Origin: Cellulomonas sp.
GTDB lineage: Bacteria; Actinomycetota; Actinomycetes; Actinomycetales; Cellulomonadaceae
Assembly (NCBI GenBank): GCA_031178805.1
Contig: JAPSIJ010000160.1
Span: forward strand, 1 to 5,956
Direction of reading: 5' to 3'
Length of the DNA stretch: 5,956 nucleotides
This document shows positions 5,782 through 5,956 of the stretch, piece by piece. Position 1 is the first letter of the stretch; each line of letters starts with the position of its first letter. The notes beneath the pieces are model-generated. The model did not search any database. It was not told the origin of the DNA and saw only the letters and a list, made by a program, of their open reading frames with translations. Made by a program: the position numbers and the translations under genes.

Positions 5782-5956
5782 CGGGCCCCGGCACCCGGCA
5801 CGGCGTCCCCCGGGTCCCGTCCTGGCACGTGCCGCGCGCCGCGCTCGCGGGCCGGGTCGACCCCGACGCCTCGCTGGTCGTGGTGCACGGCCCGGCGGGC
5901 GCCGGCAAGTCCCTGCTGCTGGCGTGGTGGGCCCGCACGCGGGTCCCGGCGGACCG
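5778..5956 (+). CDS. N-terminus of a MalT/LAL-type ATPase regulator (partial, runs off the window)
   Basis: Only the first 59 codons are present. GTG at 5778 overlaps the transporter stop in the sequence GTGA, a typical translational-coupling junction. The frame stays open to the window edge. Residues 14-27 (PSWHVPRAALAGRV) resemble the VPR..L..RL entry segment of MalT-like LuxR regulators. The strand LVVVHGPAGAGKSLLLAWW (33-51) contains a complete Walker A loop GPAGAGKS (38-45, with Lys44 and Ser45). In the family this N-terminal AAA/STAND ATPase is followed by a helical-repeat sensor region and a C-terminal LuxR helix-turn-helix, none of which can be seen here, so another P-loop ATPase remains possible. 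The context, a regulator in one transcript with a transporter, fits local control of that transporter. Confidence 0.72.
   Translation, partial: MTGPGTRHGVPRVPSWHVPRAALAGRVDPDASLVVVHGPAGAGKSLLLAWWARTRVPAD

Overview
The window is very GC-rich DNA (GC or GG/CC-ending codons almost throughout, GTG starts, few SD sequences). This fits a high-GC actinomycete, most likely a Cellulomonas-like member of the Micrococcales; the genus is an inference from style and not proven. The density of genes is high and no stretch over 300 bases lacks a gene. I see no mobile element, CRISPR array or prophage signature.

Layout, left to right: (1) a minus-strand gene for an 835-residue LuxR-type regulator with an N-terminal ATPase-like domain (40-2547), in which the Walker A lysine is replaced by arginine; (2) a divergent intergenic region (2548-2730); (3) a plus-strand gene for a 166-residue, four-helix membrane protein of unknown function (2731-3231), the only gene here with a clear Shine-Dalgarno sequence; (4) a perfect 18-bp hairpin (3301-3338) that probably ends both this gene and the facing tRNA; (5) tRNA-Ser(CGA) on the minus strand (3374-3460); (6) a compact divergent promoter region (3461-3523); (7) a sirtuin, an NAD-dependent protein lysine deacylase (3524-4420), with an expanded second zinc-binding cysteine pair; (8) a 71-base gap with a 9-bp inverted repeat; (9) a 12-helix MFS transporter (4492-5781); (10) the first 59 codons of a second ATPase regulator, apparently of the MalT/LAL type (5778 to the right edge), overlapping the transporter stop by GTGA and carrying an intact Walker A motif.

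Working together: the transporter and the partial regulator are almost certainly one transcript. The sirtuin, the transporter and the left regulator each start at a GTG that follows a TANNNT -10 hexamer by 6-7 bases, the pattern of leaderless transcripts in actinomycetes. I see no convincing new multi-gene system. The most notable points are the arginine Walker A beside a regulator with a normal one, the insertion in the sirtuin zinc knuckle, and the inverted repeat lying on the predicted transporter promoter.
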